64,000 nt of DNA from Rhodosalinus sp041365695 (GCF_041365695.1 NZ_JBGFSJ010000003.1:248001-312000), one strand, 5' to 3'; positions 28,001 through 37,115 are shown, counted from the first letter of the stretch. The notes: generated by a model from the letters alone, not told the origin. A program made the numbers and translations.

Positions 28001-28588
28001 TCAGCTTGTCGCGCCGGCCCCGCGCAAGGCACGCCATTCCGCAAGCGCCGCGTTCTCTGCGACCGCATCCGGAGGCACGGCGCGCGGCGCCGCGCCTGTG
28101 GTCTCTGCCGTCTCTGCCGCCTCCGCGCGTGTCATGCGCTGCGCCGCCGCCTCTGCCAGTTCGTGGGCACGGGCAAGGCCGAGCGCCGCCTCGCGCTGGA
28201 ACTCCTGCCCCTTGGCCTGGTGGCGCGCGCCGAAATAGAAGCTGACGATCGCGCCGAGAAGCCACCAGAGAGGCTCTGGCACGACGGCGAGGCCCTGCAT
28301 CCTCTCGGCGAACCAGACGGGCGACGCCATCGCCGCGCCGAAAAGCGCGAGCGTGCCGAGCGCCATGGCCGGGCGCGGTATGCGATTGGCGGCGTCGATG
28401 AAGCGATCGAAACGTCCCCGGCGCGGCAGGGCGAATTCGGCCGCGAACTGGGCAAGCGCCGCCTGACGGAAATCGGCGTTGCGGCGCGCCTCGGCCTCGG
28501 CGTTCACGCGGAAGACTTCCGCCGTATCGGCGAGGACGTTGCGCTCGCCACCAAAGAGAATGTCCAGAAACCGGCCGATCAGTCCCAT
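28001..28588 (-). CDS. Holin of the GTA three-transmembrane type
   Basis: 195 residues. Starts MGLIGRFLDILFGG. Hydrophobic segments near residues 72-92 and 103-120 follow an amphipathic N-terminus, and a charged Ala/Glu-rich tail ends the protein. Sequence and partnership match the holin family known from Rhodobacterales gene transfer agents (3TM GTA holin). It would permeabilise the inner membrane so that the endolysin reaches peptidoglycan. It overlaps the endolysin gene by 10 nt. No phage structural genes are nearby. Confidence 0.82.
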   Translation of the reverse strand: MGLIGRFLDILFGGERNVLADTAEVFRVNAEAEARRNADFRQAALAQFAAEFALPRRGRFDRFIDAANRIPRPAMALGTLALFGAAMASPVWFAERMQGLAVVPEPLWWLLGAIVSFYFGARHQAKGQEFQREAALGLARAHELAEAAAQRMTRAEAAETAETTGAAPRAVPPDAVAENAALAEWRALRGAGATS

Positions 28589-29190
28589 GCCGACGTCCTT
28601 TCCGCGAATTGCTCGTCCGTCATGCGAAAGCGCGGCGCGATGAAATGCTCGGCCCGAAGGATCCAGCCGCCCTTTCCGCCCGTGCGCGTTCGGGCGTATT
28701 TGCGGCTGGCCGGGCGCGCGTCGGCGAGCCGGAAATAGTAGTTGCGCCGCGCGATACCGTAAGCGTCGGCGATGTGATCGGGCGCGGCCGCCTTGGCCCG
28801 GGTTGCCGCCGCCTCGGTCTCGGGCCCGATGATGCCATCCACCGTCACGGGCAGATTCATATCGCCCAGAAGCCGCTGAAGAATACGGACCGCGTTGGCG
28901 CCGGCGTTGACGTACATGTCGAAGAGCTGCGGCTGAAGCGCGTCGGGCAGGCGCGCGAGCCCCGGTCTCTCGAAATAGTGGCGCACGAAAATGTCGACCG
29001 CCTCGCGCTTCGTGAGGCGCCGGACGTCGTTTTCCGTCACCCTCCCGTCCCCGTCGAGGTCGCGCCCGAGGCGCCGAAGGGTGTGGATGGTCACGCCGTG
29101 ATTTGTTGCGCCGCCCGGATCATCTGGATCGTTCACGAACCCGCCTTCCCGGGTGACGATCTCCTCGGCGATTTCGCGAATGCCTGGCAT
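28579..29190 (-). CDS. GTA-type endolysin, N-acetylmuramidase (GH108)
   Basis: 203 residues. Glycoside hydrolase 108 domain at the N-terminus (VTREGGFVNDPDDPGGATNHG, presumed catalytic E15), then a C-terminal peptidoglycan-binding-like region (VDGIIGPETEAAA, YYFRLADARPASRKYARTR). Paired with the downstream holin, it corresponds to the lysis module used for gene transfer agent release in Rhodobacter capsulatus. No signal peptide is seen, consistent with holin-dependent export. A hairpin covers its ribosome-binding site. Confidence 0.85.
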   Translation of the reverse strand: MPGIREIAEEIVTREGGFVNDPDDPGGATNHGVTIHTLRRLGRDLDGDGRVTENDVRRLTKREAVDIFVRHYFERPGLARLPDALQPQLFDMYVNAGANAVRILQRLLGDMNLPVTVDGIIGPETEAAATRAKAAAPDHIADAYGIARRNYYFRLADARPASRKYARTRTGGKGGWILRAEHFIAPRFRMTDEQFAERTSAWD

Positions 29191-29192
29191 CG

Positions 29193-29221
29193 TCCCGCAC
29201 CTCTGCCTGAGTGGTGCGGGA
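29193..29221 (-). promoter_or_regulatory. Hairpin over the endolysin ribosome-binding site
   Basis: On the mRNA a 9-bp perfect stem (UCCCGCACC/GGUGCGGGA) with an 11-nt loop ends two bases before the endolysin AUG. The likely Shine-Dalgarno AGAGGUG straddles loop and stem. A second hairpin (7-bp stem, 29228-29248) lies upstream. Either could be termination for ccmE or translational control of lysis. Confidence 0.5.
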
Positions 29222-29287
29222 AAGCTGGCGCTCTGCGGTTAAGAGCGCGCTGGGGGAGCGTGCGTTGCGTGTTGCTGCGCGGGCAGA

Positions 29288-29737
29288 TCAGGACCCGCCG
29301 GAGGAGGGCTTGTACACGCCCTGCTCCTTGAGCGCGTCCGCGACTTCCTTGGGCATGTAGGTCTCGTCATGCTTGGCAAGGATCTCGTCGGCCACGAACA
29401 CGCCGTCCACGAAGCGTCCGGTCCCGACCATGCCCTCGTTTTCCGCGAAGAGATCGGGCAGGACCCCGGTGAAGCGCACGGGGATGGAGGCGCCGCCATC
29501 CGTCACCGAGAAGCTGACGGTCTCGCCCTGCCCGCGCATCAGCGTGCCGCTTTCGACCAGCCCGCCCAGCCGGAACGTTTCGGTCGGCGCGGGCGGCTCG
29601 GCCAGAACCTGGCTCGGGGCGCGGAAGAAGTTGATGCCGTCCCGCATGGCATAACCGATCAGCCCGGTGGACAGGACGAGCGCGAACGCGGCGACCATGA
29701 TCACCTGGATCCGACGTTTCTTTTTCAGGCCCCTCAT
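29288..29737 (-). CDS. ccmE: Cytochrome c maturation heme chaperone CcmE
   Basis: 149 residues. An N-terminal charged stretch and one membrane helix (residues 11-30), then a periplasmic OB-fold. The covalent heme ligand is H123 in AKHDETYMP. Hands heme from CcmC to CcmF/CcmH. It is separated from ccmF by the endolysin-holin pair, which is unusual for ccm genes generally. A 19-bp gap separates it from argC upstream. Confidence 0.95.
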   Translation of the reverse strand: MRGLKKKRRIQVIMVAAFALVLSTGLIGYAMRDGINFFRAPSQVLAEPPAPTETFRLGGLVESGTLMRGQGETVSFSVTDGGASIPVRFTGVLPDLFAENEGMVGTGRFVDGVFVADEILAKHDETYMPKEVADALKEQGVYKPSSGGS

Positions 29738-29756
29738 GCGCGCACCGCCCTCGATC

Positions 29757-30785
29757 TCACGGGAAACAGGGCGCCAGCGTGAGCCCTGTATGCTCTGGTA
29801 TATGTAGCATCAGGTTCGCGTTCTGCAAAGCCTGACCGGACGAGCCCTTTGTCAGGTTGTCGAGGGCGGCCACCACCATCGCGCGCCCCGGAACCCGGTC
29901 GCCAGAGACGCCGATATGGCAGAAATTCGAACCCCTTACATGGCGAGTCGACGGCAATTCGCCAAACGGCAACACCTGCAGGAACGCCTCGTCGCGATAG
30001 GCCTGCGACAGCGTGTCGTGGATCGCCGGCGCCTCGCCCTTCACGTAGGCGGTGGCGAGGATGCCGCGGTTCGCCGGCATGAGGTGGGGCGTGAACTGCA
30101 CGTGAACGGGACGGCCCGCGAGGGCCGAGAACTCCTGGTCGAACTCGCCCAGATGCCGGTGCGTGCCCCCGTAGCCGTAGGCATGATAGCCCTCGGAGAG
30201 TTCGGCATGCAGCAGAGGCTCCTTCAGCGACCGACCGGCGCCCGACACCGCGCATTTGAGGTCGAGAACGATGTCGTCGAGGTCGATCAGTCCGCCCGCC
30301 ACGAGCGGACGCAGCGCATACTGCCCCGCGGCGGCGTTGCAGCCCGTGCCGGCGACCAGCCGCGCGGCGCGAATTTGCTCGCGGTAGAACTCGGTCAGAC
30401 CGTAGACGGCCTCGGCCTGCAGATCCTGCGCGCCGTGGGGCTTTCCGTACCACGTCTCGTAGTCTTCCGGGCTGCGAAGCCGGAAGTCGGCGGAAAGGTC
30501 CACGATCTTCACGCCGCGCGGCAGGTCGGCGATCACCGCCTGGCTCGTGGCGTGGGGCAGCGCGCAGAAGACCAGGTCGATACCGGCGAAATCGACCTCT
30601 TCGATCCGCGCAAGCGGAGGCAGGCCGAGATGGCGCAGATGCGGAAAGACCTGCCCCATCGCCTGCCCCGCCTTGCGGTCCGCGGTCAGCGCCACGATCT
30701 CCATGCCGCCATGGGTGGCGATGAGCCGGACAAGCTCTGCACCGGTGTAGCCAGACGCGCCGAGAATCGCGATTTTCGCTGTCAT
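29757..30785 (-). CDS. argC: N-acetyl-gamma-glutamyl-phosphate reductase
   Basis: 342 residues. Third step of arginine synthesis. NADP-binding GASGYTGAELVRL at the N-terminus. The catalytic cysteine is C149 in the sequence GTGCNAAAGQYAL, where most ArgC proteins have PGCYPT, so this is a divergent active-site variant with the Cys kept. Later HVQFTPHLMP and ALDNLTKGSSGQA are typical. 28 bp separate it from murI. Confidence 0.94.
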   Translation of the reverse strand: MTAKIAILGASGYTGAELVRLIATHGGMEIVALTADRKAGQAMGQVFPHLRHLGLPPLARIEEVDFAGIDLVFCALPHATSQAVIADLPRGVKIVDLSADFRLRSPEDYETWYGKPHGAQDLQAEAVYGLTEFYREQIRAARLVAGTGCNAAAGQYALRPLVAGGLIDLDDIVLDLKCAVSGAGRSLKEPLLHAELSEGYHAYGYGGTHRHLGEFDQEFSALAGRPVHVQFTPHLMPANRGILATAYVKGEAPAIHDTLSQAYRDEAFLQVLPFGELPSTRHVRGSNFCHIGVSGDRVPGRAMVVAALDNLTKGSSGQALQNANLMLHIPEHTGLTLAPCFP

Positions 30786-30813
30786 GTGAATGTCTTCCGA
30801 AGCATTGTTGATT

Positions 30814-31626
30814 TCAAACGGCGGCGAAGGCGATCTCGCGTCGAAGAAACTGCACCGCGCGATCGCTCACGCGGCGCGGATCGCCCGTGGTCAGAAAACC
30901 CGCCGTGGCGCCGGGGCCCACCATCTCGGGGCGCCGGGCAACGTAGTCGGCAAGGCTTTCGGCGACGATCTCGGGCTGGGAATAGACCGCGACATGAGGG
31001 CCGAGCGCCGCGCGGAACACGTCCTCGACCAGCGGATAATGGGTGCAACCCAGCACCGCCGCCTGGGGATCGGGCATCTTGCGCAAGAGCGCCTCCACAT
31101 GGCTGCGGACCAGCGCCTCGGCAAGGATCAGGTCGCCCTCCTCGATGGCGTCGACCACCCCGCCACAGGCCTGCGCCTCGACGTCCACGCCGATCGCGCG
31201 GAACGCAAGCTCGCGCTGGAACGCGCGGGACGCCACCGTCGCGGGCGTGGCGAAAAGCGCCACGTTCTTCAGGGCGACCTCGCGTGGTGGCGAGTTGTCG
31301 CCCCACTGCCGCTCCGTCAACGCCTCGATCAGCGGCACGAACACGCCGAGCACGCGCTTGTCGGGGGGCACCCAGGTCTCCTGGAGGCGACGCAGCGCCG
31401 CCGCGGACGCCGTGTTGCAGGCCAGCACGACCAGGTCGCAGCCCTCTTCCCACAGCCGGGCGACCCCGCGCTTGGTGAGTTCGGTGATGTCGTCGGCATC
31501 GCGCACGCCGTAGGGGGCGTGGGCGTTGTCGCCCAGGTAGACGAAGGGGACGTCCGGCAATCGGCGCGCCACCGCGTCCAGAACGGTCAGCCCGCCGAGA
31601 CCCGAATCGAAAATGCCCACCGCCAT
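30814..31626 (-). CDS. murI: Glutamate racemase
   Basis: 270 residues. Makes D-glutamate for peptidoglycan. Both catalytic cysteines are visible in LACNTASA and GCTHYPL, with the N-terminal IFDSGLGGLTV and LGDNAHAPYG. Start MAVGIFDSG chosen because the family core starts there. Confidence 0.95.
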   Translation of the reverse strand: MAVGIFDSGLGGLTVLDAVARRLPDVPFVYLGDNAHAPYGVRDADDITELTKRGVARLWEEGCDLVVLACNTASAAALRRLQETWVPPDKRVLGVFVPLIEALTERQWGDNSPPREVALKNVALFATPATVASRAFQRELAFRAIGVDVEAQACGGVVDAIEEGDLILAEALVRSHVEALLRKMPDPQAAVLGCTHYPLVEDVFRAALGPHVAVYSQPEIVAESLADYVARRPEMVGPGATAGFLTTGDPRRVSDRAVQFLRREIAFAAV

Positions 31627-31639
31627 GTGCTGCGCTTTC

Positions 31640-32518
31640 TCAGGCGCGGTGCCTGTCCTCGAACTCGAAGCCGTAGTCGTAGGACGCAAGCGGCTCCGGC
31701 GACAGCTCATAGGTCTTGCGGCGCAGGAAGTCCATCATCTGGCGCGAATCGCGCGCCCGGGCGGCGAGTTCTTCGGCCGCGATGGGCTCTCCGATCACCA
31801 CGCGCACCGGCGTGTCCACCCGCTTGCGGAATTCCGAGATCAGAAGCCCCATGCGCAGCGTGTAATGCAGGTGGCTGGCCAGCTGGAACATGCGCGAATT
31901 CGTGCCGTCGAAGAAGATCGGCACGACCTGGGCCCCCGATTTCGCCACCATCCGCGCCGTGAAGCTGCGCCAGCCCGGGTCCATCGGCCGCGCGAAGGGC
32001 CGCGCCGCCGTCGAGACGGTGCCGCCGGGAAAGACGCCCATCGCGCCGCCCGCGGCGAGGTAGGACAACGCCTCCTTGCGGGTCTCCAGCGTCTCGCGCA
32101 CCGCGTCCTTCGTGTCGTCGAAGTTGATCGGCAGGATGACCCGGTTCAGGTCCTCCGCCTTGCGAAAGACCTTGTGGGCGAGGATGCGGAAATCGCCCCG
32201 CAGCACCGACAGGATGTATCCCATCATCAGCCCGTCGAGGATCCCATAGGGGTGGTTGGCAAGCAGGATCAGCGGCCCCTTGCGCGGGATGGAATCGAGC
32301 GTGCCGCCGATCACCTCGAGCGAGAGGCCGTAGCGCTCCACCATGACTTCCCAGAAGTCCCGGCCGGCGGCCACCTCGTGTTCGTACCCCCTGGCGCGGC
32401 GGATCAGGCTGATCCGGCCGGTGAGGTTTTCCATCATCTTGATGAGTGCGCGGCCGCCCTTCGTCTGGGCGGAGTGGTAGTAGCTGATGTCGCGCGCGAT
32501 CTGGCGCTGGCTGGCCAT
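31640..32518 (-). CDS. Lysophospholipid acyltransferase family protein (PlsC-like)
   Basis: 292 residues. The acyltransferase HX4D motif appears as HPYGILD, with the downstream FPGGTVS block and PIFFDGTNSRMFQL. This resembles the subgroup also called hemolysin-like or OlsA-related acyltransferases. Substrate unknown (lysophosphatidic acid or lyso-ornithine lipid are candidates). 13 bp before murI, so probably co-transcribed. Confidence 0.86.
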   Translation of the reverse strand: MASQRQIARDISYYHSAQTKGGRALIKMMENLTGRISLIRRARGYEHEVAAGRDFWEVMVERYGLSLEVIGGTLDSIPRKGPLILLANHPYGILDGLMMGYILSVLRGDFRILAHKVFRKAEDLNRVILPINFDDTKDAVRETLETRKEALSYLAAGGAMGVFPGGTVSTAARPFARPMDPGWRSFTARMVAKSGAQVVPIFFDGTNSRMFQLASHLHYTLRMGLLISEFRKRVDTPVRVVIGEPIAAEELAARARDSRQMMDFLRRKTYELSPEPLASYDYGFEFEDRHRA

Positions 32519-32606
32519 GGGTGGTTTTTCTCCGCGTCGGTCGCTGCGTAGTTATAGCTGGAGTCGGATTCTTTCCAGTTCCCATGACATCGGGGTGACG
32601 GCCGCG

Positions 32607-35600
32607 CTACTCGGCCGCCTGCCGGAGGGGCGCGCCGCCCGCGCGGAAGGCGGCGAGAAGCGCCTCGCGGCGTTTCGCGGCCTCTGCCTCGTTGGACTGC
32701 TTCACCGGCCCGAAGCCGCGGATCGAAAGCGGAAGCCGGGCGAGGTCCACCGCGATCTCCCGCGTGGCGTCGTCCACCTTGGGCAGAACCTCCGCCATGT
32801 CGCGTTCGTACTGACGCAGGAGCGCACGCTCCATCCGTCGCTCGGCCGTGTAGCCGAAGGGATCGAGCGGCGTGCCGCGCAGCACGCGCATGCGCCGCAG
32901 CGCGCGAAGCGGCCAGACCATCCACTCGCCGAAGGCGCGCTTCTTCGGCCGCCCGTTCGCGTCCTTGCCGGGAAGAAGCGGCGGGGCGAGATGGAAGGTC
33001 ATGCGGAAATCGCCGTCGAATTCCGCCTCGGCCTTCTCGCGCGAGGACAGAAGCAGCCGCGCCACCTCGTATTCGTCCTTGTAGGACAGGAGCTTGTGAT
33101 ACCCCTCGGCCACCGCGGCCCGAAGCTCGGCATCCTCGATGCTGTCCACCAGCCGCCGGTAGCGCCGGGCGAGCCGCGGTCCTGCGTAGTCGCGCAGGTG
33201 CCGCTCACGGTAGTCGGCCTTGTCCTCGGCCGACGTGGGCAGGTCCACCACCTTGGGGGCGAGAAGTCGCGCCGCCTCTTCCGGCGCCGCCGCAGCCCAG
33301 CGACCCACCTCGAAGGCGCGAAGATTGGCCGTCACCGCCGCGCCGTTGAGGTGGATCGCTTCTGCGATCGCCTCGGCCGAGACGGGGATGAGGCCGCGCT
33401 GCCAGGCCGCGCCGAACACCATCATGTTCGAGAAGATCGAATCACCCATCACCGCGCGCGCCAGTTCCGATGCGTCGAGCAGGAGAAGATCGTCCTTCAG
33501 ACGGCGCTCAAGCGCGAGCGCGAGCCGCCCGCTGGGCAGTTGGAACTCGGGGTCGCGGGTAAAGGCGCCGGTCATGATCTCGTGGCTGTTGACCACGGCG
33601 CCGGTGCGCCCCGTCGCCGTCAGGCCGAGCGTCTTGGCGCCCGCGCTCACCACCAGATCGCCGCCGATCAGCGCATCGGCCTCGCCGGTCGCCACGCGGA
33701 TCGCGGTGATGTCCTCGGGCCGTTCGGCGATGCGGCAGTGGATGTGCACCGCGCCGCCCTTCTGCGCGAGGCCCGCCATCTCCATCATCGCCGCGACCTT
33801 GCCGTCGATCTGCGCGGCCTGCGCGAGCACCGCGCCCACGGTCACGACCCCGGTGCCCCCCACCCCGGTGATGATCAGGTTGTGCGTGCCGCGGATTGCC
33901 GGCAGCGCCGGGTCCGGCAGTTCCGGCAGCTCGAGCTCGGCGGTGGCCTGCTTGCGCGGCGTCGCGCCCTCCAGCGTCACGAAGGACGGGCAGAAGCCCT
34001 TGAGACAGGAGAAATCCTTGTTGCAGGCCGACTGGTCGATCTCGCGCTTGCGGCCGAGCGCCGTCTCCTTGGGAACGATGGCCACGCAGTTCGACTGCAC
34101 TCCGCAATCGCCGCAGCCCTCGCAGACGTCCGGGTTGATGAAGACCCGTCTGTCCGGGTCCGGAAAGGCGCCCTTCTTGCGGCGGCGGCGCTTCTCGGCG
34201 GCGCAGGTCTGGATGTAGAGGATCGCGGAAACCCCCGGAACTTCGCGCAATTCCGTCTGCACCGTATCGAGGTCGGCGCGCGGATGCCGCGTCGCGGTTT
34301 TCGGGAACCCGGCCCAGTCGGGTTCTTCCTTCTCGTCGAAGACGACCGCGATCCGGCCCACGCCCATCGCGTCGAGCTCGCGGGCGATCCGGTCGGGGGC
34401 GAGGCCGCCCTCGTTCGTCTGCCCGCCCGTCATCGCCACGGCGTCGTTGTAGAGGATCTTGAAGGTGATGTTGGTGCCCGCCGCAAGTGCCGCGCGGATC
34501 GCCTGGACGCCGGAGTGATTGTAGGTGCCGTCGCCCAGGTTCTGGAACACGTGCGGCGTCTTCGAGAAGGGCGCCTCTCCGATCCAGTTCGCGCCCTCCC
34601 CGCCCATGTGGGTGAAGCCGAGCGTGTTCCGGTCCATCCACTGCACCATGTAGTGGCAGCCGATGCCCGCATAGGCGCGGCTGCCCTCGGGCACGCGGGT
34701 GGAGGTGTTGTGCGGGCAGCCCGCGCAGTACCAGGGCTGGCGCGTCGCGATTTCCTCGGCGTTGTCGGCGCGCCGCGCCTCGGCGAGCGTGGCGAGCCCC
34801 GCGCGGATCGCGTCGGTGCCGCGCCCCTCCTCGACGAGGATCTCGCCCAGCTTCTGGGCGATCCCGACGGGGTCGAGCGCGCCGCGGGTCGGGAAAAGCT
34901 CCTCTCGGTGCATGGAGCCCGCGCCGCCCTTGTACCAGCCATAGACACGGCGGCCCCGGCGGTCGTCGAAGATCGCCTCCTTGATCTGCACCTCGATGAG
35001 CTTGCGCTTCTCCTCCACGACGACGATGAGGTCCAGCCCCTCGGCCCAGTCGTGAAAGCCCTGCATGTCGAGCGGAAATGTCTGGCCCACCTTGTAGGTG
35101 GTGATCCCCAGCCGCTCGGCCTCGGCCGCGTCGATGCCCAGAAGCGACAGCGCATGGCAGAGGTCGAGCCAGTTCTTGCCCGCCGCGACGAAGCCGATCT
35201 TCGCGCCGGGCTTGCCCCAGACGCGCCGGTCGATGCGGTTGGCGCGGGCGAAGGCTTCGGCGGCGAAGCGTTTGAAGTCGATCATCCGCGCTTCCTGCGC
35301 GTGCGGGGTGTCCTGAAGCCGGATGTTGAGCCCGCCCTCGGGCAGGTCGAACTCGGGCCGGACGAGCTGCATCCGGTCGGGCCGGCCATCGACCACCGCC
35401 GTGGCCTCGATCGTGTCCTTCATCGTCTTGAGCCCGACCCAGACACCGGCGAAGCGCGACAGCGCCCAGCCGTAGATGCCGTAATCCAGGATCTCCTGCA
35501 CGCCGGCCGGGCTCACCACGGGCATGTAGGCGTCCACGAGCGCCCACTCGGACTGGTGAAGCACCGTGGAGCTTTCGCCGGTGTGGTCGTCGCCCATCGC

Positions 35601-36026
35601 CATCAGCACGCCGCCATTGGGCGATGTTCCGGCCATGTTGGCGTGGCGCATCACGTCGCCCGAGCGGTCAACGCCCGGCCCCTTGCCGTACCAGAGCCCG
35701 AAGACGCCGTCGTATTTCCCCTCGCCGCGCAGTTCCGCCTGCTGGCTCCCCCAGAGCGCGGTGGCGGCGAGATCCTCGTTCAGACCGGGCTGGAAGAGGA
35801 CATCCGCATCGGCGAGCGGCTTCGCAGCCCGGGCCATCTGCATGTCCACGGCGCCAAGCGGGGAGCCCCTGTAGCCGGTGACATAGCCTGCGGTGTTCAG
35901 TCCCGCCGCGCGATCGCGCGCCTTCTGCATCAGCATCAAGCGCACGAGCGCCTGGGTGCCGTTCAGCAGAACGGGCGATATCGACAGGTCGAACCGGTCG
36001 TCCAGGGAAACCTTCTGAATGCTCAT
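32607..36026 (-). CDS. Indolepyruvate/2-oxoacid:ferredoxin oxidoreductase, fused single-chain form
   Basis: 1139 residues combining the domains of IorA and IorB. N-terminal pyrimidine-binding region (GYVTGYRGSPLGAVD), thiamine diphosphate domain (GIGCHYMVQWMDRNT, GDGTYNHSG), an iron-sulfur domain with VCEGCGDCGVQSNC and a second CNKDFSCLKGFCPSF cluster, and the gamma domain (IITGVGGTGVVTVG). It decarboxylates an aryl- or branched-chain 2-oxoacid to acyl-CoA. This long form is common in aerobic alphaproteobacteria. It has AGGAGG before the ATG and is divergent from a LysR regulator. Confidence 0.93.
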   Translation of the reverse strand: MSIQKVSLDDRFDLSISPVLLNGTQALVRLMLMQKARDRAAGLNTAGYVTGYRGSPLGAVDMQMARAAKPLADADVLFQPGLNEDLAATALWGSQQAELRGEGKYDGVFGLWYGKGPGVDRSGDVMRHANMAGTSPNGGVLMAMGDDHTGESSTVLHQSEWALVDAYMPVVSPAGVQEILDYGIYGWALSRFAGVWVGLKTMKDTIEATAVVDGRPDRMQLVRPEFDLPEGGLNIRLQDTPHAQEARMIDFKRFAAEAFARANRIDRRVWGKPGAKIGFVAAGKNWLDLCHALSLLGIDAAEAERLGITTYKVGQTFPLDMQGFHDWAEGLDLIVVVEEKRKLIEVQIKEAIFDDRRGRRVYGWYKGGAGSMHREELFPTRGALDPVGIAQKLGEILVEEGRGTDAIRAGLATLAEARRADNAEEIATRQPWYCAGCPHNTSTRVPEGSRAYAGIGCHYMVQWMDRNTLGFTHMGGEGANWIGEAPFSKTPHVFQNLGDGTYNHSGVQAIRAALAAGTNITFKILYNDAVAMTGGQTNEGGLAPDRIARELDAMGVGRIAVVFDEKEEPDWAGFPKTATRHPRADLDTVQTELREVPGVSAILYIQTCAAEKRRRRKKGAFPDPDRRVFINPDVCEGCGDCGVQSNCVAIVPKETALGRKREIDQSACNKDFSCLKGFCPSFVTLEGATPRKQATAELELPELPDPALPAIRGTHNLIITGVGGTGVVTVGAVLAQAAQIDGKVAAMMEMAGLAQKGGAVHIHCRIAERPEDITAIRVATGEADALIGGDLVVSAGAKTLGLTATGRTGAVVNSHEIMTGAFTRDPEFQLPSGRLALALERRLKDDLLLLDASELARAVMGDSIFSNMMVFGAAWQRGLIPVSAEAIAEAIHLNGAAVTANLRAFEVGRWAAAAPEEAARLLAPKVVDLPTSAEDKADYRERHLRDYAGPRLARRYRRLVDSIEDAELRAAVAEGYHKLLSYKDEYEVARLLLSSREKAEAEFDGDFRMTFHLAPPLLPGKDANGRPKKRAFGEWMVWPLRALRRMRVLRGTPLDPFGYTAERRMERALLRQYERDMAEVLPKVDDATREIAVDLARLPLSIRGFGPVKQSNEAEAAKRREALLAAFRAGGAPLRQAAE

Positions 36027-36069
36027 CTAGCATCCTCCTGACGCAAGGTACCTAGTATTTACCGTTCGG

Positions 36070-36101
36070 GATAATAGGTCATAACACATGACCCGTATAG
36101 C
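36070..36101. promoter_or_regulatory. Divergent promoter region with LysR-type dyad
   Basis: Perfect inverted repeat GGTCAT-N5-ATGACC at 36077-36093. On the minus strand it directly abuts a -10-like TATTAT (36071-36076 region) for the oxidoreductase. On the plus strand it lies just upstream of TATAGC. The placement fits an operator read by the divergent LysR protein; -35 elements are weak by eye, as expected for activated promoters. Confidence 0.5.
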
Positions 36102-36209
36102 CCATTCGGATCGCGTTTCGTCACGGAAAAGAGACCTGGATGCGACAAGGTCCGCATGATTGTCGGGGACGGGCTTGAGCGGGGGCGCAAGTTGAGGAAC
36201 GATACGATC

Positions 36210-37115
36210 ATGGATTGGGACAAGTTGCGGATCTTTCACGCGGTCGCGGCCGCGGGAAGTCTCACCCACGCGGGCGAGGTGCTGGGCCTGTCGCAATCCG
36301 CGGTAAGCCGTCAGATCCGCGCGCTCGAGGAAAGCCTGAACGCGACGCTTTTCCACCGCCATGCGCGGGGTCTCATCCTGACCGAACAGGGCGAGCTTCT
36401 CTTCGACGCGACATCGGCCATGTCGAAGCGGCTCGACGCCGCCTCGGCCCGCATCCGCGACAGCGAGGAAGAAGTCTTCGGCGAATTGCGGGTCACCACC
36501 ACGACGGGGTTCGGCTCGCTATGGCTCAGCCGACGCCTGCACCGCCTCTACGAGAAATATCCCGATCTCAAGATCGACCTGATGCTCGAGGAGCGCGTGC
36601 TCGACCTGCCCATGCGAGAGGCCGACGTGGCCATCCGCATGAAGGAACCCTCGCAGGCCGACCTGATCCGCAAGCGCCTGATGGGCGTGCGGATGCGCCT
36701 TTACGCCTCGCCCGCCTATCTCGAGGCTGCCGGGCATCCCGAAACGCTCGACGATATCGCCAGCCACCGGCTGATCTGCCAGAGTCCGAGTTCGGTCCAG
36801 GTCAGCGCGGGGGCGACGCTCGTGCAGCACCTGATGACCTACAACGTCCGCTCCACGCTGACGGTGAACAACTATTTCGGCGTGCTGCAGGGCGTGCTCA
36901 GCAATCTCGGGATCGGCGTCCTGCCGGACTACCTGATGCACGACTTCCCGGATCTCGTCAGGGTACTCGATACCGTGGAAAGCAACGAGGTGCCGGTCTT
37001 TCTCGCCTATCCGGAGGAATTGCGCCAGTCGCGCCGCATCGCCGCCTTCCGCGACTTCGTCCAGTCGGAGATCGCCGCCTACCGGCGCCAGCGCCGGGCC
37101 GAAGCGGCGGAGTGA
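36210..37115 (+). CDS. LysR-family transcriptional regulator
   Basis: 301 residues. N-terminal winged helix-turn-helix (MDWDKLRIFHAVAAAGSLTH, AGEVLGLSQSAVSRQIRALE), then the substrate-binding domain from about residue 85. It is divergent from the oxidoreductase and probably its regulator, using the dyad between them. Effector unknown; an aromatic 2-oxoacid would be the natural guess. Confidence 0.92.
   Translation: MDWDKLRIFHAVAAAGSLTHAGEVLGLSQSAVSRQIRALEESLNATLFHRHARGLILTEQGELLFDATSAMSKRLDAASARIRDSEEEVFGELRVTTTTGFGSLWLSRRLHRLYEKYPDLKIDLMLEERVLDLPMREADVAIRMKEPSQADLIRKRLMGVRMRLYASPAYLEAAGHPETLDDIASHRLICQSPSSVQVSAGATLVQHLMTYNVRSTLTVNNYFGVLQGVLSNLGIGVLPDYLMHDFPDLVRVLDTVESNEVPVFLAYPEELRQSRRIAAFRDFVQSEIAAYRRQRRAEAAE

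Noticed and set aside
28001..29190. Prophage remnant
   Set aside because: Only the holin/endolysin pair is present, with no integrase, capsid or att repeats; the GTA lysis module explains it better.
32487..36041. 1184-codon open frame on the plus strand
   Set aside because: Antisense to the oxidoreductase gene, which has thiamine-diphosphate and iron-sulfur motifs in the correct frame.
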